Source: Dyella nitratireducens (GTDB lineage: Bacteria > Pseudomonadota > Gammaproteobacteria > Xanthomonadales > Rhodanobacteraceae). Taken from it: a stretch of 64,000 nt of DNA. The translations under genes were made by a program, and so were the position numbers. Shown in pieces: positions 17,089 through 26,284 of this stretch. The notes beneath the pieces were generated by a model. It was not told the DNA's origin and did no database searches. It saw only the letters and a program-made list of their open reading frames with translations. How positions within the stretch are numbered: position 1 is the first letter of the stretch; every line of letters begins with the position of its first letter. The stretch is taken from assembly GCF_014642835.1 (NCBI RefSeq), contig NZ_BMJA01000001.1, forward strand, positions 281,930 to 345,929. The letters are read 5' to 3'.

Positions 17089-17871
17089 TCAAGTTGACCG
17101 CCGCTCGACCAGCAACTTCTTGATCTCCGCAATCGCCTTGGCCGGATTCAATCCTTTCGGGCACGTGCGCGCGCAGTTCATGATGGTGTGGCAGCGATAC
17201 AGCTTGAACGGATCTTCCAGATCATCCAGACGGGCGCCGGTGTCTTCGTCGCGCGAGTCAACGATCCAGCGGTAGGCCTGCAGGAGGATCGCTGGGCCCA
17301 GGTAACGGTCGCCGTTCCACCAGTAGCTCGGGCAGCTGGTCGAGCAGCAAGCACACAGAATGCACTCATACAGGCCGTCGAGCTTCTTGCGATCTTCCGG
17401 CGATTGCAGGCGCTCACGATCCGGCGCCGCACTCTGCGTACGCAGCCACGGACGGATCGAGGCGAACTGAGCGTAGAAGTGCGTGAGATCCGGTACCAGA
17501 TCCTTCACCACCGGCATATGCGGCAGCGGGTAGATCTTCACATCACCCGACGCGCACTCTTCGATGGACCGGGTGCAGGCCAGCGTATTGGTGCCATCGA
17601 TGTTCATCGCGCAGGAACCGCAAATGCCTTCACGGCAGGAGCGGCGCAGCGTGAGCGTGGGATCGATCTCGTTCTTGATCTTCAGCAGTGCGTCCAGAAC
17701 CATCGGGCCGCACGCGGCCAGATCGACCTCATACGTGTCGATACGCGGGTTCTGGCCATCGTCCGGCGACCAGCGATAAATGCGGAACGTCCGCGGTTTC
17801 TTCGCGTCCTTCGCCGGATAGTGCTTGCCCGGCTGGATTTTCGAATTCTTGGGTAGCGTGAACTCGGCCAC
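17089..17871 (-). CDS. sdhB: succinate dehydrogenase iron-sulfur subunit
   Basis: A 260-residue electron-transfer subunit of complex II. All three cluster motifs are present: the [2Fe-2S] set [10 protein letters not shown] at about 73-93, and the 4Fe-4S/3Fe-4S sets [12 protein letters not shown] near 169-180 and [12 protein letters not shown] near 225-236. The sequence [14 protein letters not shown] starts the ferredoxin fold. It follows sdhA by 24 bp in the sdhCDAB order. Confidence 0.97.
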   Translation of the reverse strand: MAEFTLPKNSKIQPGKHYPAKDAKKPRTFRIYRWSPDDGQNPRIDTYEVDLAACGPMVLDALLKIKNEIDPTLTLRRSCREGICGSCAMNIDGTNTLACTRSIEECASGDVKIYPLPHMPVVKDLVPDLTHFYAQFASIRPWLRTQSAAPDRERLQSPEDRKKLDGLYECILCACCSTSCPSYWWNGDRYLGPAILLQAYRWIVDSRDEDTGARLDDLEDPFKLYRCHTIMNCARTCPKGLNPAKAIAEIKKLLVERRST

Positions 17872-17895
17872 GATTGCCTCTCCAGTCGGTAATGC

Positions 17896-19683
17896 TTAAT
17901 AGACGCGCTTCTTCGGCGGCACAACCTCGACCTCACCGGTCAAGGTGTACATGTGCACCGGGCGGAAATCGAAGCTGACCTTGCCATCGTTATCGACGCT
18001 GGCCATGGTGTGCTTCTGCCAGTTGTGATCGTCGCGGTCAGGGAAGTCCTCATGCGCATGCGCACCGCGGCTTTCGTGACGCTGTTCGGCCGAATACATC
18101 GTGGCGACCGCCTGGCCCAGCAGGTTGGACAGTTCCAGCGTTTCGATCAGGTCCGAGTTCCACACCATCGAACGATCGCTGACGCGCACGTCCTGGAACG
18201 AGTCGTATACCTGTGAAATTTTCTTGCAGCCCGCCTGCAGCGATTCGCTGGTGCGGAACACCGCGGCGTCATCCTGCATGGTGCGCTGCATGTTGGCGCG
18301 AATCTTCGCAGTCGGCGTGCCGCCATTGGCGTGGCGTAGGCCGTCAAAGCGCGATAGCGCCTTGTCCAATGCACTGGATGGCAGATCCTTGTGAGCCTGG
18401 CCCGGCTTGACGATTTCAGCGCAGCGATGCGACACGGCGCGGCCGAACACCACCAGGTCGAGCAGCGAGTTGGAGCCGAGACGGTTGGCGCCATGCACCG
18501 ATACACACGCAGCCTCGCCGATGGCGAACAGGCCCGGCACCACGGCGTCGACGTTGTCGCCCTTCTTCTGCACGACTTCGCCGTGATAGTTGGTCGGGAT
18601 GCCGCCCATGTTGTAGTGCACGGTCGGCAACACCGGAATCGGCTCCTTGGTGACATCCACGCCCGCAAAGATGCGCGCGGATTCGGCGATGCCCGGCAGG
18701 CGCTCGTGGATCACTTCCGGACCGAGGTGCATCAGGTTCAGATGCACGTGATCCTTGTGTTCGCCTACGCCACGCCCCTCGCGGATCTCCATGGTCATCG
18801 CGCGGCTGACTACGTCGCGCGAGGCGAGATCCTTGGCGCTCGGTGCATAGCGTTCCATGAAACGCTCGCCCTTGGCGTTGGTGAGGTAACCACCTTCGCC
18901 ACGCACGCCTTCGGTGATCAGGCAGCCGGCGCCGTAGATGCCGGTGGGATGGAACTGCACAAACTCCATATCCTGCAGCGCGAGACCGGAACGCAGCACC
19001 ATGCCGCCGCCGTCGCCCGTGCAGGTATGCGCGGAAGTGGCGCTGAAGTAAGCGCGACCGTAACCGCCTGTTGCCAACACGACGGACTGGCCACGGAACA
19101 GGTGCAAGGCGCCCTCATTCATGTCGAGCGCCAACACACCGCGGCACACGCCCTCGTCGTCGAAGATCAGGTCGATGGCGAAGTATTCGATGAAGAAGGT
19201 AGCGTCATGCGCCAGCGCCTGCTGGTACAGCGTGTGCAGGATCGCGTGACCCGTGCGGTCAGCCGCGGCGCAAGTGCGCTGTGCAGTGCCCTTGCCGTAG
19301 TGCGTGGTCATGCCGCCGAAGGGGCGCTGGTAGATACGGCCGTCGTCGGTGCGCGAGAACGGCACGCCATAGTGTTCCAGCTCCAGGATCGAAGGAATGG
19401 CCTCGCGGCACATGTATTCGATGGCGTCCTGATCACCCAGCCAATCCGACCCTTTGATGGTGTCGTAGAAGTGGAAGCGCCAGTCGTCCTCGCCCATGTT
19501 GCCGAGGGCGGCAGCGATACCACCCTGCGCTGCGACCGTATGCGAACGGGTCGGGAATACCTTGGTAATGCACGCGGCCTTCAGGCCCTTTTCGGCCAGA
19601 CCGAACGTGGCGCGCAGGCCGGCGCCGCCGGCACCCACCACGATCACGTCATATTTGTGCTGCTGAACTTTGTAGGCTTCCAT
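17896..19683 (-). CDS. sdhA: succinate dehydrogenase flavoprotein subunit
   Basis: A 595-residue catalytic subunit that oxidises succinate to fumarate. It shows the dinucleotide-binding [10 protein letters not shown] near the N-terminus, the FAD-attachment region [17 protein letters not shown] with its histidine, and the active-site [21 protein letters not shown] region. The start is ATG 19683 ([12 protein letters not shown]), 5 bp after the sdhD stop. A much longer open frame runs back to 20121 but covers sdhD and is discarded. Confidence 0.97.
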   Translation of the reverse strand: MEAYKVQQHKYDVIVVGAGGAGLRATFGLAEKGLKAACITKVFPTRSHTVAAQGGIAAALGNMGEDDWRFHFYDTIKGSDWLGDQDAIEYMCREAIPSILELEHYGVPFSRTDDGRIYQRPFGGMTTHYGKGTAQRTCAAADRTGHAILHTLYQQALAHDATFFIEYFAIDLIFDDEGVCRGVLALDMNEGALHLFRGQSVVLATGGYGRAYFSATSAHTCTGDGGGMVLRSGLALQDMEFVQFHPTGIYGAGCLITEGVRGEGGYLTNAKGERFMERYAPSAKDLASRDVVSRAMTMEIREGRGVGEHKDHVHLNLMHLGPEVIHERLPGIAESARIFAGVDVTKEPIPVLPTVHYNMGGIPTNYHGEVVQKKGDNVDAVVPGLFAIGEAACVSVHGANRLGSNSLLDLVVFGRAVSHRCAEIVKPGQAHKDLPSSALDKALSRFDGLRHANGGTPTAKIRANMQRTMQDDAAVFRTSESLQAGCKKISQVYDSFQDVRVSDRSMVWNSDLIETLELSNLLGQAVATMYSAEQRHESRGAHAHEDFPDRDDHNWQKHTMASVDNDGKVSFDFRPVHMYTLTGEVEVVPPKKRVY

Positions 19684-19688
19684 CGACC

Positions 19689-20084
19689 TCAGGCTCCCAG
19701 TGCGATGCGCAGCACGGCCAGCGTGCCGCCCAGCACGCTCAACACGGCGATAAACTTGATGGCCACCATCAGGAAAATTTCCTTCCAGCGGGTATGTACG
19801 TAGTCTTCGATGACTACCTGCAGCCCGAGCACGGCGTGCCAGAACATAGTGATAAGGAAGGCAATCAACAGCACCGCGTTCCACGGCCTGGCGACCACAG
19901 CGCGCATGGTTGCGTAATCGCTGTGCAAGTGACCCAGCACCAGCACCACAAACCACAGCCCCAACACCACCAGGCCAGTGGCGGTGGTGCGCTGGGTCCA
20001 CCAGTGGCTCACGCCGAACTGAGCCGAACCCAGGCCACGTGCCCGCTTTAAGGGATGCCGCAAATCTTTCGCGTTCGCACTCAT
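19689..20084 (-). CDS. sdhD: succinate dehydrogenase membrane anchor subunit
   Basis: A 131-residue membrane anchor with three spans (about 38-56, 68-90 and 104-126). The segment [17 protein letters not shown] holds the His that ligates heme b and the residues near the quinone site. The start is ATG 20084 in an ATGA overlap with the sdhC stop; the longer frame upstream is inside sdhC. Confidence 0.94.
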   Translation of the reverse strand: MSANAKDLRHPLKRARGLGSAQFGVSHWWTQRTTATGLVVLGLWFVVLVLGHLHSDYATMRAVVARPWNAVLLIAFLITMFWHAVLGLQVVIEDYVHTRWKEIFLMVAIKFIAVLSVLGGTLAVLRIALGA

Positions 20085-20476
20085 GCAGCACCTCCGGCGG
20101 ACAGCGCGTAGCCAACAACAATAAGCGTGAGCAGCAAGCTGACGATCACCGATGCCCAGCTGGATCGCACGAACTGGACGATGGCGTAGCCCGCGCCCGC
20201 ATCCTGCACCAGGTGACGGATGCCGTTGCATAGGTGATAGAAGAACGACCAGGTCCAGCCAATCAGCAGGATGATGCCGATCGGGCTGCCCATGCAGATC
20301 TTGAACTGGTTAAAGGCGTCCTCGCCGGCAGCCAGGGCGCCCAGCCACCATACGAAGATCAAGGCCCCCACCGAAAGGGCAATGCCGGTGGCGCGATGCA
20401 GGATGGAGGTCACCATCTGCACTTGCCACTTATATATCTGTAGATGCGGTGAAAGCGGTCGTTGCGTCTCTGCCAT
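20081..20476 (-). CDS. sdhC: succinate dehydrogenase cytochrome b556 subunit
   Basis: A 131-residue three-span cytochrome b subunit. It shows [13 protein letters not shown] at the N-terminus, [11 protein letters not shown] (the family's S-x-x-H-R-x-T-G signature) and [14 protein letters not shown] with the heme-ligand His. It is first in sdhCDAB. The 100 bp upstream, to the stop of the DUF1674 gene, would hold the operon promoter if the two are not cotranscribed. Confidence 0.96.
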   Translation of the reverse strand: MAETQRPLSPHLQIYKWQVQMVTSILHRATGIALSVGALIFVWWLGALAAGEDAFNQFKICMGSPIGIILLIGWTWSFFYHLCNGIRHLVQDAGAGYAIVQFVRSSWASVIVSLLLTLIVVGYALSAGGAA

Positions 20477-20576
20477 GGCGGCTATCCTGGGGTGGAATCG
20501 CTAATGCCCGCGCACTACCCCCGCTCCGCTCACCGGTGCCTCGCGCCAACACCGTGGCGCAAACGGCGCAACAGTG

Positions 20577-20744
20577 TCAGAAGTCGATGCAGCGCCCGTT
20601 CTTTTCCCAATCGCCGTAGCGCGTGGGATCCGGCGCCGGCCGCTCGTTCTGTTCCTTGCCCGGCACGGGCGAAACGGGCGTTGCTGCCCGCTCTTTCTCG
20701 GCGGGTTCGTTCGGCGTTGCGGGTTTGGAGGACGTGTCGGGCAT
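20577..20744 (-). CDS. SdhAF4-like DUF1674 protein
   Basis: A 55-residue protein with a low-complexity N-terminus (Pro/Ala/Glu/Lys-rich) and the compact C-terminal signature DPTRYGDWEKNGRCIDF, which is the core of DUF1674. In eukaryotes this family is SDHAF4, which binds flavinylated SdhA before it joins SdhB. The position upstream of sdhC on the same strand fits. The start at ATG 20744 (MPDTSSKP) is chosen over an open frame reaching 21044, which runs into the divergent ygfZ. Confidence 0.85.
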   Translation of the reverse strand: MPDTSSKPATPNEPAEKERAATPVSPVPGKEQNERPAPDPTRYGDWEKNGRCIDF

Positions 20745-20882
20745 GTTCGTATCGGTAAAAGCGTAATACTTGCGGCATAGCGGCACAACCAGTTGACGCC
20801 AAGCGCCTGGCGTTGCAGGCAGGCAAGATGAGCGCTGCCGTGCCTCTTGTATCAAGCCCCTGCCACCCCCACCCCATCGCGC

Positions 20883-21698
20883 ATGCCAACATCTCATACC
20901 GCCCACGCCATTTTCATCGAAGGTCCGGACGCCATCGCCTTCGCACACACCCAGTTCACCAGCCAAGTCACAGCGCTGGCAAACCAGCGCTGGCAGTTCA
21001 GCAGTTGGCTCGACGCACAAGGGCGCGTGCGCAATCTGTTTCATCTTGCACGTATCGGTGATGACCGATTGCTGGTGATTTTGCGCGGCGGTGATGCAAC
21101 GAGTTTTGTTGAAAACTTGCGTCGCTTCGTATTCCGCTCACGCGTCAAACTTTCTGCAGTGGAAGGATTGCTCTCAGGCGATGCCGCTACGACATTGCAC
21201 GAAGTCGAAACACACGATGATGTCATTCGTCTTGGATGCGGAACGCATACCATGCAGTTCAGTACAAACTTGCAGAACAGCAACAACCATAACGTTGCGT
21301 GGCAACTGCAGCAGCTGCGCGACGGCTGGGCGTGGCTTCCAAACAGCGCATTGAACGAATTGCTTCCGCCTGCTCTATCGCTGCATCGTCTTGGTGCTGT
21401 CGCACTCGACAAAGGTTGTTATCCAGGACAGGAAATTGTTGCGCGCTTGCACTATCGCGGTGGAAACAAACGGCATCTGCATCATGTTGCGTTATCGAAA
21501 TACACAGAAGATGGTGCGTTGCTCGAACGCGAGAATCGTGAGTTCATGCGCTTACTCCATGTCATCGCACACGAAGAGCACATAGAAGCATTAGCTGTCA
21601 TGACTGACGAAACAGCAGAGCAATTCGGACAACACGATAAACATTTCGTCAGCGACGAAGGCATTGACATACAATTGCTAACTACTTGGCCAGCTTGA
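20883..21698 (+). CDS. ygfZ: YgfZ/GcvT domain-containing Fe-S cluster assembly protein
   Basis: A 271-residue folate-binding protein of the YgfZ (IBA57-like) family, which supports maturation or repair of certain [4Fe-4S] enzymes such as MiaB. The family signature K-G-C-Y-P-G-Q-E, with its conserved Cys, is at 177-184, followed by IVARLHYRGGNKR. The start is ATG 20883 (MPTSHTAHAIFIEG), since upstream codons are unlike the family. It is divergent from the DUF1674-sdh cluster, sharing a 138-bp promoter region; the link through Fe-S enzymes is plausible. Its base composition looks lower in GC than its neighbours. Confidence 0.92.
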   Translation: MPTSHTAHAIFIEGPDAIAFAHTQFTSQVTALANQRWQFSSWLDAQGRVRNLFHLARIGDDRLLVILRGGDATSFVENLRRFVFRSRVKLSAVEGLLSGDAATTLHEVETHDDVIRLGCGTHTMQFSTNLQNSNNHNVAWQLQQLRDGWAWLPNSALNELLPPALSLHRLGAVALDKGCYPGQEIVARLHYRGGNKRHLHHVALSKYTEDGALLERENREFMRLLHVIAHEEHIEALAVMTDETAEQFGQHDKHFVSDEGIDIQLLTTWPA

Positions 21699-22141
21699 CG
21701 TTTACATCATGTTTGCCATGTCATGATGGTGAGCGGATTGTGAATCTTGCCGCGCTAGCACTTGCAAAGACGGGCGCGCCCCACTAGATTCCGCCAAACT
21801 TTTCTCAGCACCCACCAGCCCACAGGGTGCTGACATACGCGACGAACCGGAGGGGTCCGGATCGGCGCGACCCGGCAAGAAGAATGCCGGAGTACAACTC
21901 GCCGTATGCGCGAACACGCTGCACTCAACCTACTTAGTGCACGCAGCGTTGAGCCAAAAGCTTTCCCGGTCGGCATCGGACATGTCGATCGATTTCACCG
22001 CATCACAGCGGTTAACACTCGTTTGCGCCTCGGGTTTCGACGCAAGCGATACATCCAGGTGGAACGGCCTGCCCGCCCGTCCACCGCAACGGCGTTATGG
22101 CGCGTATGTGCGCCCGTACGTACAGCAAGCTGGAGGCAGAT
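21699..22141. other. 443-bp gene-poor interval
   Basis: No convincing gene. Open frames here are Arg/Pro-rich shadows without ribosome sites. A hairpin with 8-bp arms (CAGCACCC 21806-21813, GGGTGCTG 21825-21832) is the only clear structure. The final 20 bp hold the GGAGG ribosome site of the SleB-type gene. Confidence 0.6.
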
Positions 22142-22576
22142 ATGAAACTTTCCATGTTGTTGTGGTTGATGTCCGTACTGCCCCAACCGCTCGCAGACCA
22201 GACTTGTCTGGCGACCACCGTCTATCTGGAAGCACGTAGCCAGTCGACGGTCGGCCAGATGGCCGTGGCGGAAGTCGCCATGCGTCGACGCGAACGCGGC
22301 CAGTGGGGCGGTACGGTGTGCGATGTGGTCAAGGCGCCGCATCAATTCGCGTTATCAACCACGTCGCCCAATCAAGACATCGACAACGTCGTTGCGTTCC
22401 AGAAAGCCTGGGATATCGCCGGCAAGTCGATTCTAAACTGGGGCCTTCCCGTCGACGAACGCCGTTTCTTCGTGCCGCACGCGGACCACTTCGCCACGGC
22501 TTCGGTGGCACCGAACTGGTCACGCAATCAGCGCGCCGTCACCATCGGCGATCACAAGTTCTATTCCATAAACTAA
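22142..22576 (+). CDS. SleB-type cell wall hydrolase (Hydrolase_2 family)
   Basis: A 144-residue secreted protein with a signal peptide of about 20 residues (MKLSMLLWLMSVLPQPLA) and a small lysozyme-like domain of the SleB/CwlJ kind. The putative catalytic Glu is in VYLEARSQS, followed by the family pattern GQMAVAEVAMRR and a region ending FYSIN. In other bacteria such enzymes cleave peptidoglycan. The start is ATG 22142, preceded by GGAGGCAG; an upstream frame to 22097 lacks a ribosome site. It ends 23 bp before a strong terminator. Confidence 0.82.
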   Translation: MKLSMLLWLMSVLPQPLADQTCLATTVYLEARSQSTVGQMAVAEVAMRRRERGQWGGTVCDVVKAPHQFALSTTSPNQDIDNVVAFQKAWDIAGKSILNWGLPVDERRFFVPHADHFATASVAPNWSRNQRAVTIGDHKFYSIN

Positions 22577-22599
22577 TTGGCACGCAAAAGCATAAAAAA

Positions 22600-22626
22600 G
22601 GCCCTCAAAAGAGGGCCCTTTCCTTT
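22600..22626. terminator. bidirectional rho-independent terminator
   Basis: GGCCCTC (22600-22606), loop AAAA, GAGGGCC (22611-22617), with a run of A before (22595-22599) and CTTTCCTTT after. It lies between the convergent SleB-type gene and the glycine-zipper lipoprotein gene. Confidence 0.85.
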
Positions 22627-22628
22627 CT

Positions 22629-22644
22629 GGACGTCTAGACGTCC
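22629..22644. repeat. 16-bp perfect palindrome GGACGTCTAGACGTCC
   Basis: An exact dyad just after the terminator. It looks like two tandem met-box-like octamers (GGACGTCT, AGACGTCC), but it lies between two convergent genes rather than in a promoter. The preceding TTCTGGACGTC also resembles part of the element at 43491-43783. Confidence 0.6.
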
Positions 22645-22659
22645 GTTTTAAAATGCTTG

Positions 22660-23130
22660 TCAGCGCGGATAAACCTGATTGTTGCTGATTACGACATAGT
22701 CGCCAGGGCGCACCCCAGGATTGGGAACCTGCGTCACCGTCGCGTACTGACCATTGTCCATGCGCACCACGATCTGCCACGCTGGTGTCGTACCGGCAGG
22801 CTGGCTGTTCGCCTGGCCAACCTTGTTACCCACCACGCCGCCAACGACGGCACCACCCACGATAGCTGCCGTATTGCCGCGTCCGTGGCCGATGGTGCTA
22901 CCCAGCAGGCCGCCAGCCACTGCGCCGATCACTGTGCCCAGGCCGCTGTTATTGCTGCCCTGTTGCTGGATGTAGATCTGCTGCACCTGCTGCACGACAC
23001 CGCAGTTCTGGCAACCGTGGTAGCCGTAGCTCGTCTGATAGGTCGTTGGCTGCGTCTGGCAGCCCGACAAAGCCGCAATGGCGATCAGCACCGCTGCCAC
23101 CGCACCGAATTTGAACGATTTGCTTTCCAC
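22660..23130 (-). CDS. glycine-zipper outer-membrane lipoprotein (SlyB/Pcp-like)
   Basis: A 156-residue lipoprotein. The start is GTG 23130, four to five bases after an AGGAGGT ribosome site (23135-23141); the protein then begins with Lys-containing ESKSFKFG, a hydrophobic stretch and the lipobox ALSGC (Cys24). After a Gln/Tyr-rich linker comes a glycine-zipper double helix (GTVIGAVAGGLLGSTIGHG and GGAVVGGVVGNKVG, about 60-105) and a C-terminal beta domain (WQIVVRMDNGQYATV). This is the SlyB/Pcp/OmpA-associated lipoprotein layout; its exact role is unknown. Confidence 0.88.
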   Translation of the reverse strand: MESKSFKFGAVAAVLIAIAALSGCQTQPTTYQTSYGYHGCQNCGVVQQVQQIYIQQQGSNNSGLGTVIGAVAGGLLGSTIGHGRGNTAAIVGGAVVGGVVGNKVGQANSQPAGTTPAWQIVVRMDNGQYATVTQVPNPGVRPGDYVVISNNQVYPR

Positions 23131-23265
23131 AACGACCTCCTGTTTATGTTGATGTGCGCAAGCGCGCCGCCCGGCGAGACTTGATGTGGCGCATTGAAGC
23201 GCCAATACGCTGAATGACGGCTAGACCAATTCATGCCTATCAGAACAGCCTCAAGATAACGCATC

Positions 23266-24042
23266 ATGACAGCCATGCTTACGCTTGCCGACAGCCACGT
23301 ACACCTGGATGACGTCTCGTTCGATAACGACCGCGACGCCGTCATCGAGCGTGCCCGGAAAGCTGGTGTAACACTGCAAGTCATCCCGGGCGTCGATGCC
23401 GCCAGCTGGCCGCGCATCCAAGCATTATGCACCGCCGGCAGCGGGCTTTTTCCTGCCTATGGCATGCACCCGATGTTCATGGACCAGCATCGACCGGAAC
23501 ATCTCACGACGCTGTCGCATTGGCTTGCGACACAACGCCCCGTTGCCGTGGGGGAAATCGGCCTTGATTTTCACGTCGAGGGCCTGGACGCAGAGGACCA
23601 GCGCCATTACTTCCTGCAGCAGCTAAATCTGGCGCGCCAATTCGATCTTCCCGTCATTCTCCACGCGCGCGCGGCCATGGATGAAGTGGCTGCCACCCTG
23701 CGCCGCGTCGGCGGCCTGCGTGGTGTCGTGCACAGCTTTGCCGGCAGTCAGCAACAGGCGGAACAGCTATGGAAGCTTGGCTTCCACATCGGCATCGGCG
23801 GCCCGGTGACTTACGAACGTGCGCAACGCTTGCGGCGCATCGTCGCCAACATGCCCATCGAATATCTATTGCTGGAAAGCGATGCGCCGGATCAACCGTT
23901 ATCGACGCACCGTGGCGAGCGCAATGAGCCAGCGCGCGTCGCTGAGGTTTTGCGGTGCGTCGCCGGCTTGCGCGATGAAGCATCTGAAACGGTCGCTGCC
24001 GCAACGACCGCGAACGTAAAGCGGCTCTTCGCCATCGCCTGA
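23266..24042 (+). CDS. tatD: TatD family metal-dependent hydrolase
   Basis: A 258-residue TIM-barrel metallohydrolase of the TatD/YjjV family, whose members act as metal-dependent 3'-5' exonucleases or deoxyribonucleases and in quality control. The metal site is visible as DSHVHLD near the N-terminus, GEIGLDFH mid-protein, LHARAAMDE, HSFAGS and ESDAPDQPL. Length is normal. The first ATG (23266) or the ATG at 23275 could be used. Paralogues are common, so TatD versus YjjV or YcfH is not decided. Confidence 0.9.
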   Translation: MTAMLTLADSHVHLDDVSFDNDRDAVIERARKAGVTLQVIPGVDAASWPRIQALCTAGSGLFPAYGMHPMFMDQHRPEHLTTLSHWLATQRPVAVGEIGLDFHVEGLDAEDQRHYFLQQLNLARQFDLPVILHARAAMDEVAATLRRVGGLRGVVHSFAGSQQQAEQLWKLGFHIGIGGPVTYERAQRLRRIVANMPIEYLLLESDAPDQPLSTHRGERNEPARVAEVLRCVAGLRDEASETVAAATTANVKRLFAIA

Positions 24043-24196
24043 CCCAACGCGAATCGTCAGCCCGGCGAACGCTGGAGCCGAGCGCCCTGCTTCGCAAACA
24101 AAGTCACTGAGCCCCGGCACTCCCACCTCCTCCAATAGTTGGCAGGAGATTGGCCGCCAGCACTTGCCAAGCGGCCGCCTTACGCTCCATCATTTT

Positions 24197-24212
24197 ATTT
24201 CACCAGTGAAAT
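24197..24212. promoter_or_regulatory. probable MarR operator (16-bp perfect dyad)
   Basis: ATTTCACCAGTGAAAT is an exact palindrome (7-bp arms, 2-bp centre), 14 bp upstream of the chosen MarR start. A further half-site GATGAAAT follows at 24220-24227. The size and position fit autoregulation of the whole efflux operon by its MarR repressor. Confidence 0.7.
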
Positions 24213-24225
24213 ATGCACCGATGAA

Positions 24226-24750
24226 ATGTTTCTGAGCGACAAAATCAAGTGCATGGACGAGGGGATCGCAGGGGTACGCAAGGCCATTCCCGAAGTGCCG
24301 GCGGACGTCGGGCTATGCCGGATCATGCTGCTTATCGCCGAGCGCCTGCAGGCGGAACTCGAACACAAGCTGCGGCCACACAAGCTCAATGACAGCGAAT
24401 TCCGCACGCTGATTGCGCTATTTGCACACCCAAATGGCACGTCCACGCCGGGCGAGGTGTGCCTATTCACCTCGTTGGGGGTCACCAACATGACACGCAT
24501 TGCGAATGCGCTGGTGAAACGCGGACTTATCACGCGCGGCCCCAGCGCAGAGGATCGCCGTCGCGTGGTCATGCAGATCACGCCAGCCGGCAAGCGCTTC
24601 GTGCAAAAGATGCTGCCGAGCATGCTGCCGCGCCTGAAGCTGCTCTTCGACGGCTTCACCCACAACGAGCGCAGCACCTTGAACCGCCTGCTGCGCAAGC
24701 TGGCGCACAACCTCAGCAAACTTGAACACACAGCGGGTGATTCGCCATGA
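24226..24750 (+). CDS. MarR family transcriptional regulator
   Basis: A 174-residue winged-helix repressor of the MarR/EmrR kind. It has helices forming the dimer interface at both ends and a central wHTH (TPGEVCLFTSLGVTNMTRIANALVKRGLITR) followed by the wing SAEDRRRVVMQITPAG. It is first in an operon with an outer-membrane factor, EmrA and EmrB, so it probably senses a toxic small molecule and represses the pump. Start at ATG 24226 or 24253; neither has a strong ribosome site, and an upstream open frame to 24139 crosses the operator. Its last four bases overlap the next gene (ATGA). Confidence 0.88.
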   Translation: MFLSDKIKCMDEGIAGVRKAIPEVPADVGLCRIMLLIAERLQAELEHKLRPHKLNDSEFRTLIALFAHPNGTSTPGEVCLFTSLGVTNMTRIANALVKRGLITRGPSAEDRRRVVMQITPAGKRFVQKMLPSMLPRLKLLFDGFTHNERSTLNRLLRKLAHNLSKLEHTAGDSP

Positions 24751-26282
24751 ACGCTGCATCCTTTCCGTACGCGCGGCTTCGTCCACTTGCGCTGATTGCC
24801 GTGCTGAGTCTTGCCGGTTGTTACATTCCGGCCAAAGTGCAACATCCTGCGCTGCGCGATGATGTGCCGTTAGCCGGCTTGCCTACGAAAGCAAACGCGG
24901 ACTGGCCCGCCGCCGAATGGTGGCACGTATACAACGATCCGCAACTGGACCAGGTGATGGCGCTGGTCATGAAGCAGTCGCCTGATCTGGAGCAGGCGCG
25001 CACGCGTGTGAAAACCGCCGAGCAATCGGTACGCGTGGCCGCAGCACAGGCCGGCCTAAGCATCGATGCCAACGGCCAGCTCACGCGCCAGCGCATGAGT
25101 GACCATGGGTTGATTCCTCCTTCCCTGCTCGGCTTCAACTGGTACAACCAGGCGGACCTGAGCGTGCAGCTCGAATACGATTTCGATTGGTGGGGCAAGA
25201 AGCGCTCGGCGATCGAATCGGCGCTCGATCAGGCACACGCTGCCGAAGCGGAACGCAGCGCTGCGATGCTCACCATTCAGAACGCGGTGGCGGATGCGTA
25301 TTTTGGCTTGCTGGCCGATGAAAACCGCCTTGCACTTACCCAGCAGGCCGTCGGTGTGCAACAGCACCTGCTGCACATCGCCGAACTGCGCGTACGACAA
25401 GGCGTGGATCTGCCCGATACCGCGCAACAAGTGCGCTCGCAGCTCGCCAGTACGGAGCAGATGCAGGCCACGCTGGAAGGCTCGATCCAACTGCGCAAAG
25501 TGGTGCTCGCCGCATTGGTGAACGTGTCGCCAGCCCAATTGCCGCCGCTGGAACCCCGTGCATTGCCCGAGCTCGAAGGCGCGATTCCCGATGATGCGCA
25601 CCTGGACTTGATCGCCCGCCGCCCCGACATTGCCGCCAGCCGCTGGCGTGTGGAAGCCGCCCTCAAGCAGATCGATGTAGCACGCGCCGAATATTTCCCC
25701 GACTTCAGCATCAAAGCGATGGCGGGTCTTTCCAGCACGGATCAGGGTGCCCCGAGCTTTGGCGGCCTTTCAACCGGCAGCAAGGGTGACCTGGGCAACC
25801 TGTTCATGGCCGGCAGCCGCGTGTTCGGCATCACGCCAGCTGTGCATCTACCCATCTTCGAAGGCGGTCGCCTGAAAGCCAACTACGGCTCCAGCCGCGC
25901 ACAACTCGATGCCGCCATCGCGGATTACAACGTGACCGTGACAGACGCCGCGCGCGACGTCGCCACCCAAGCCGTTACCGCACAGCAGATTGCTGCGCGC
26001 CGCGAAAAGCAGGACGCGCAAATCAAGGCCAATGAGGCGTTGCTCGCCAACGCACAGGCACGTACCGCGCGCGGCACCCAGGATGCACGCCAAAGCCTCA
26101 ACGCCGAAGCACAGCTGCTGCAACAGCGCGATCAGGCCATCAGCCTGCAAGCCCAGGCGATCAGTACCGATCTATCGCTGATCAAGGCGCTAGGCGGCGG
26201 CTATCGCTCCGACATGGATAACAAGACAGCGCAATCCCCCGCTGCTCCCTCCCCCACTTCGAATCCCGCAGGAGCCCCCTGA
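24747..26282 (+). CDS. efflux outer-membrane factor lipoprotein (NodT/OprM family)
   Basis: A 511-residue TolC-like trimeric channel subunit. It has a signal peptide with lipobox LAGC (Cys25), so it is lipid-anchored as in OprM/NodT. Two homologous outer-membrane efflux domains follow, each with long coiled helices; VQLEYDFDWWGKKRSAIESA (about 131-150) and DLIARRPDIAASRWRVEAAL are characteristic. The C-terminus is Pro/Ala-rich. It is translationally coupled to marR and 2 bp from emrA, forming a complete tripartite pump. Confidence 0.93.
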   Translation: MNAASFPYARLRPLALIAVLSLAGCYIPAKVQHPALRDDVPLAGLPTKANADWPAAEWWHVYNDPQLDQVMALVMKQSPDLEQARTRVKTAEQSVRVAAAQAGLSIDANGQLTRQRMSDHGLIPPSLLGFNWYNQADLSVQLEYDFDWWGKKRSAIESALDQAHAAEAERSAAMLTIQNAVADAYFGLLADENRLALTQQAVGVQQHLLHIAELRVRQGVDLPDTAQQVRSQLASTEQMQATLEGSIQLRKVVLAALVNVSPAQLPPLEPRALPELEGAIPDDAHLDLIARRPDIAASRWRVEAALKQIDVARAEYFPDFSIKAMAGLSSTDQGAPSFGGLSTGSKGDLGNLFMAGSRVFGITPAVHLPIFEGGRLKANYGSSRAQLDAAIADYNVTVTDAARDVATQAVTAQQIAARREKQDAQIKANEALLANAQARTARGTQDARQSLNAEAQLLQQRDQAISLQAQAISTDLSLIKALGGGYRSDMDNKTAQSPAAPSPTSNPAGAP

Positions 26283-26284
26283 CC

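Noticed and set aside
18391..19803. 470-codon plus-strand open frame opposite sdhA
   Set aside because: It is the antisense shadow of a well-supported sdhA with clear FAD motifs. Such long antisense frames are expected in high-GC codon-biased genes, and its protein has no recognisable domain or ribosome site.
21906..22145. 79-residue frame before the SleB-type gene
   Set aside because: Arg-rich, runs into the real gene's ribosome site, and no start signal.
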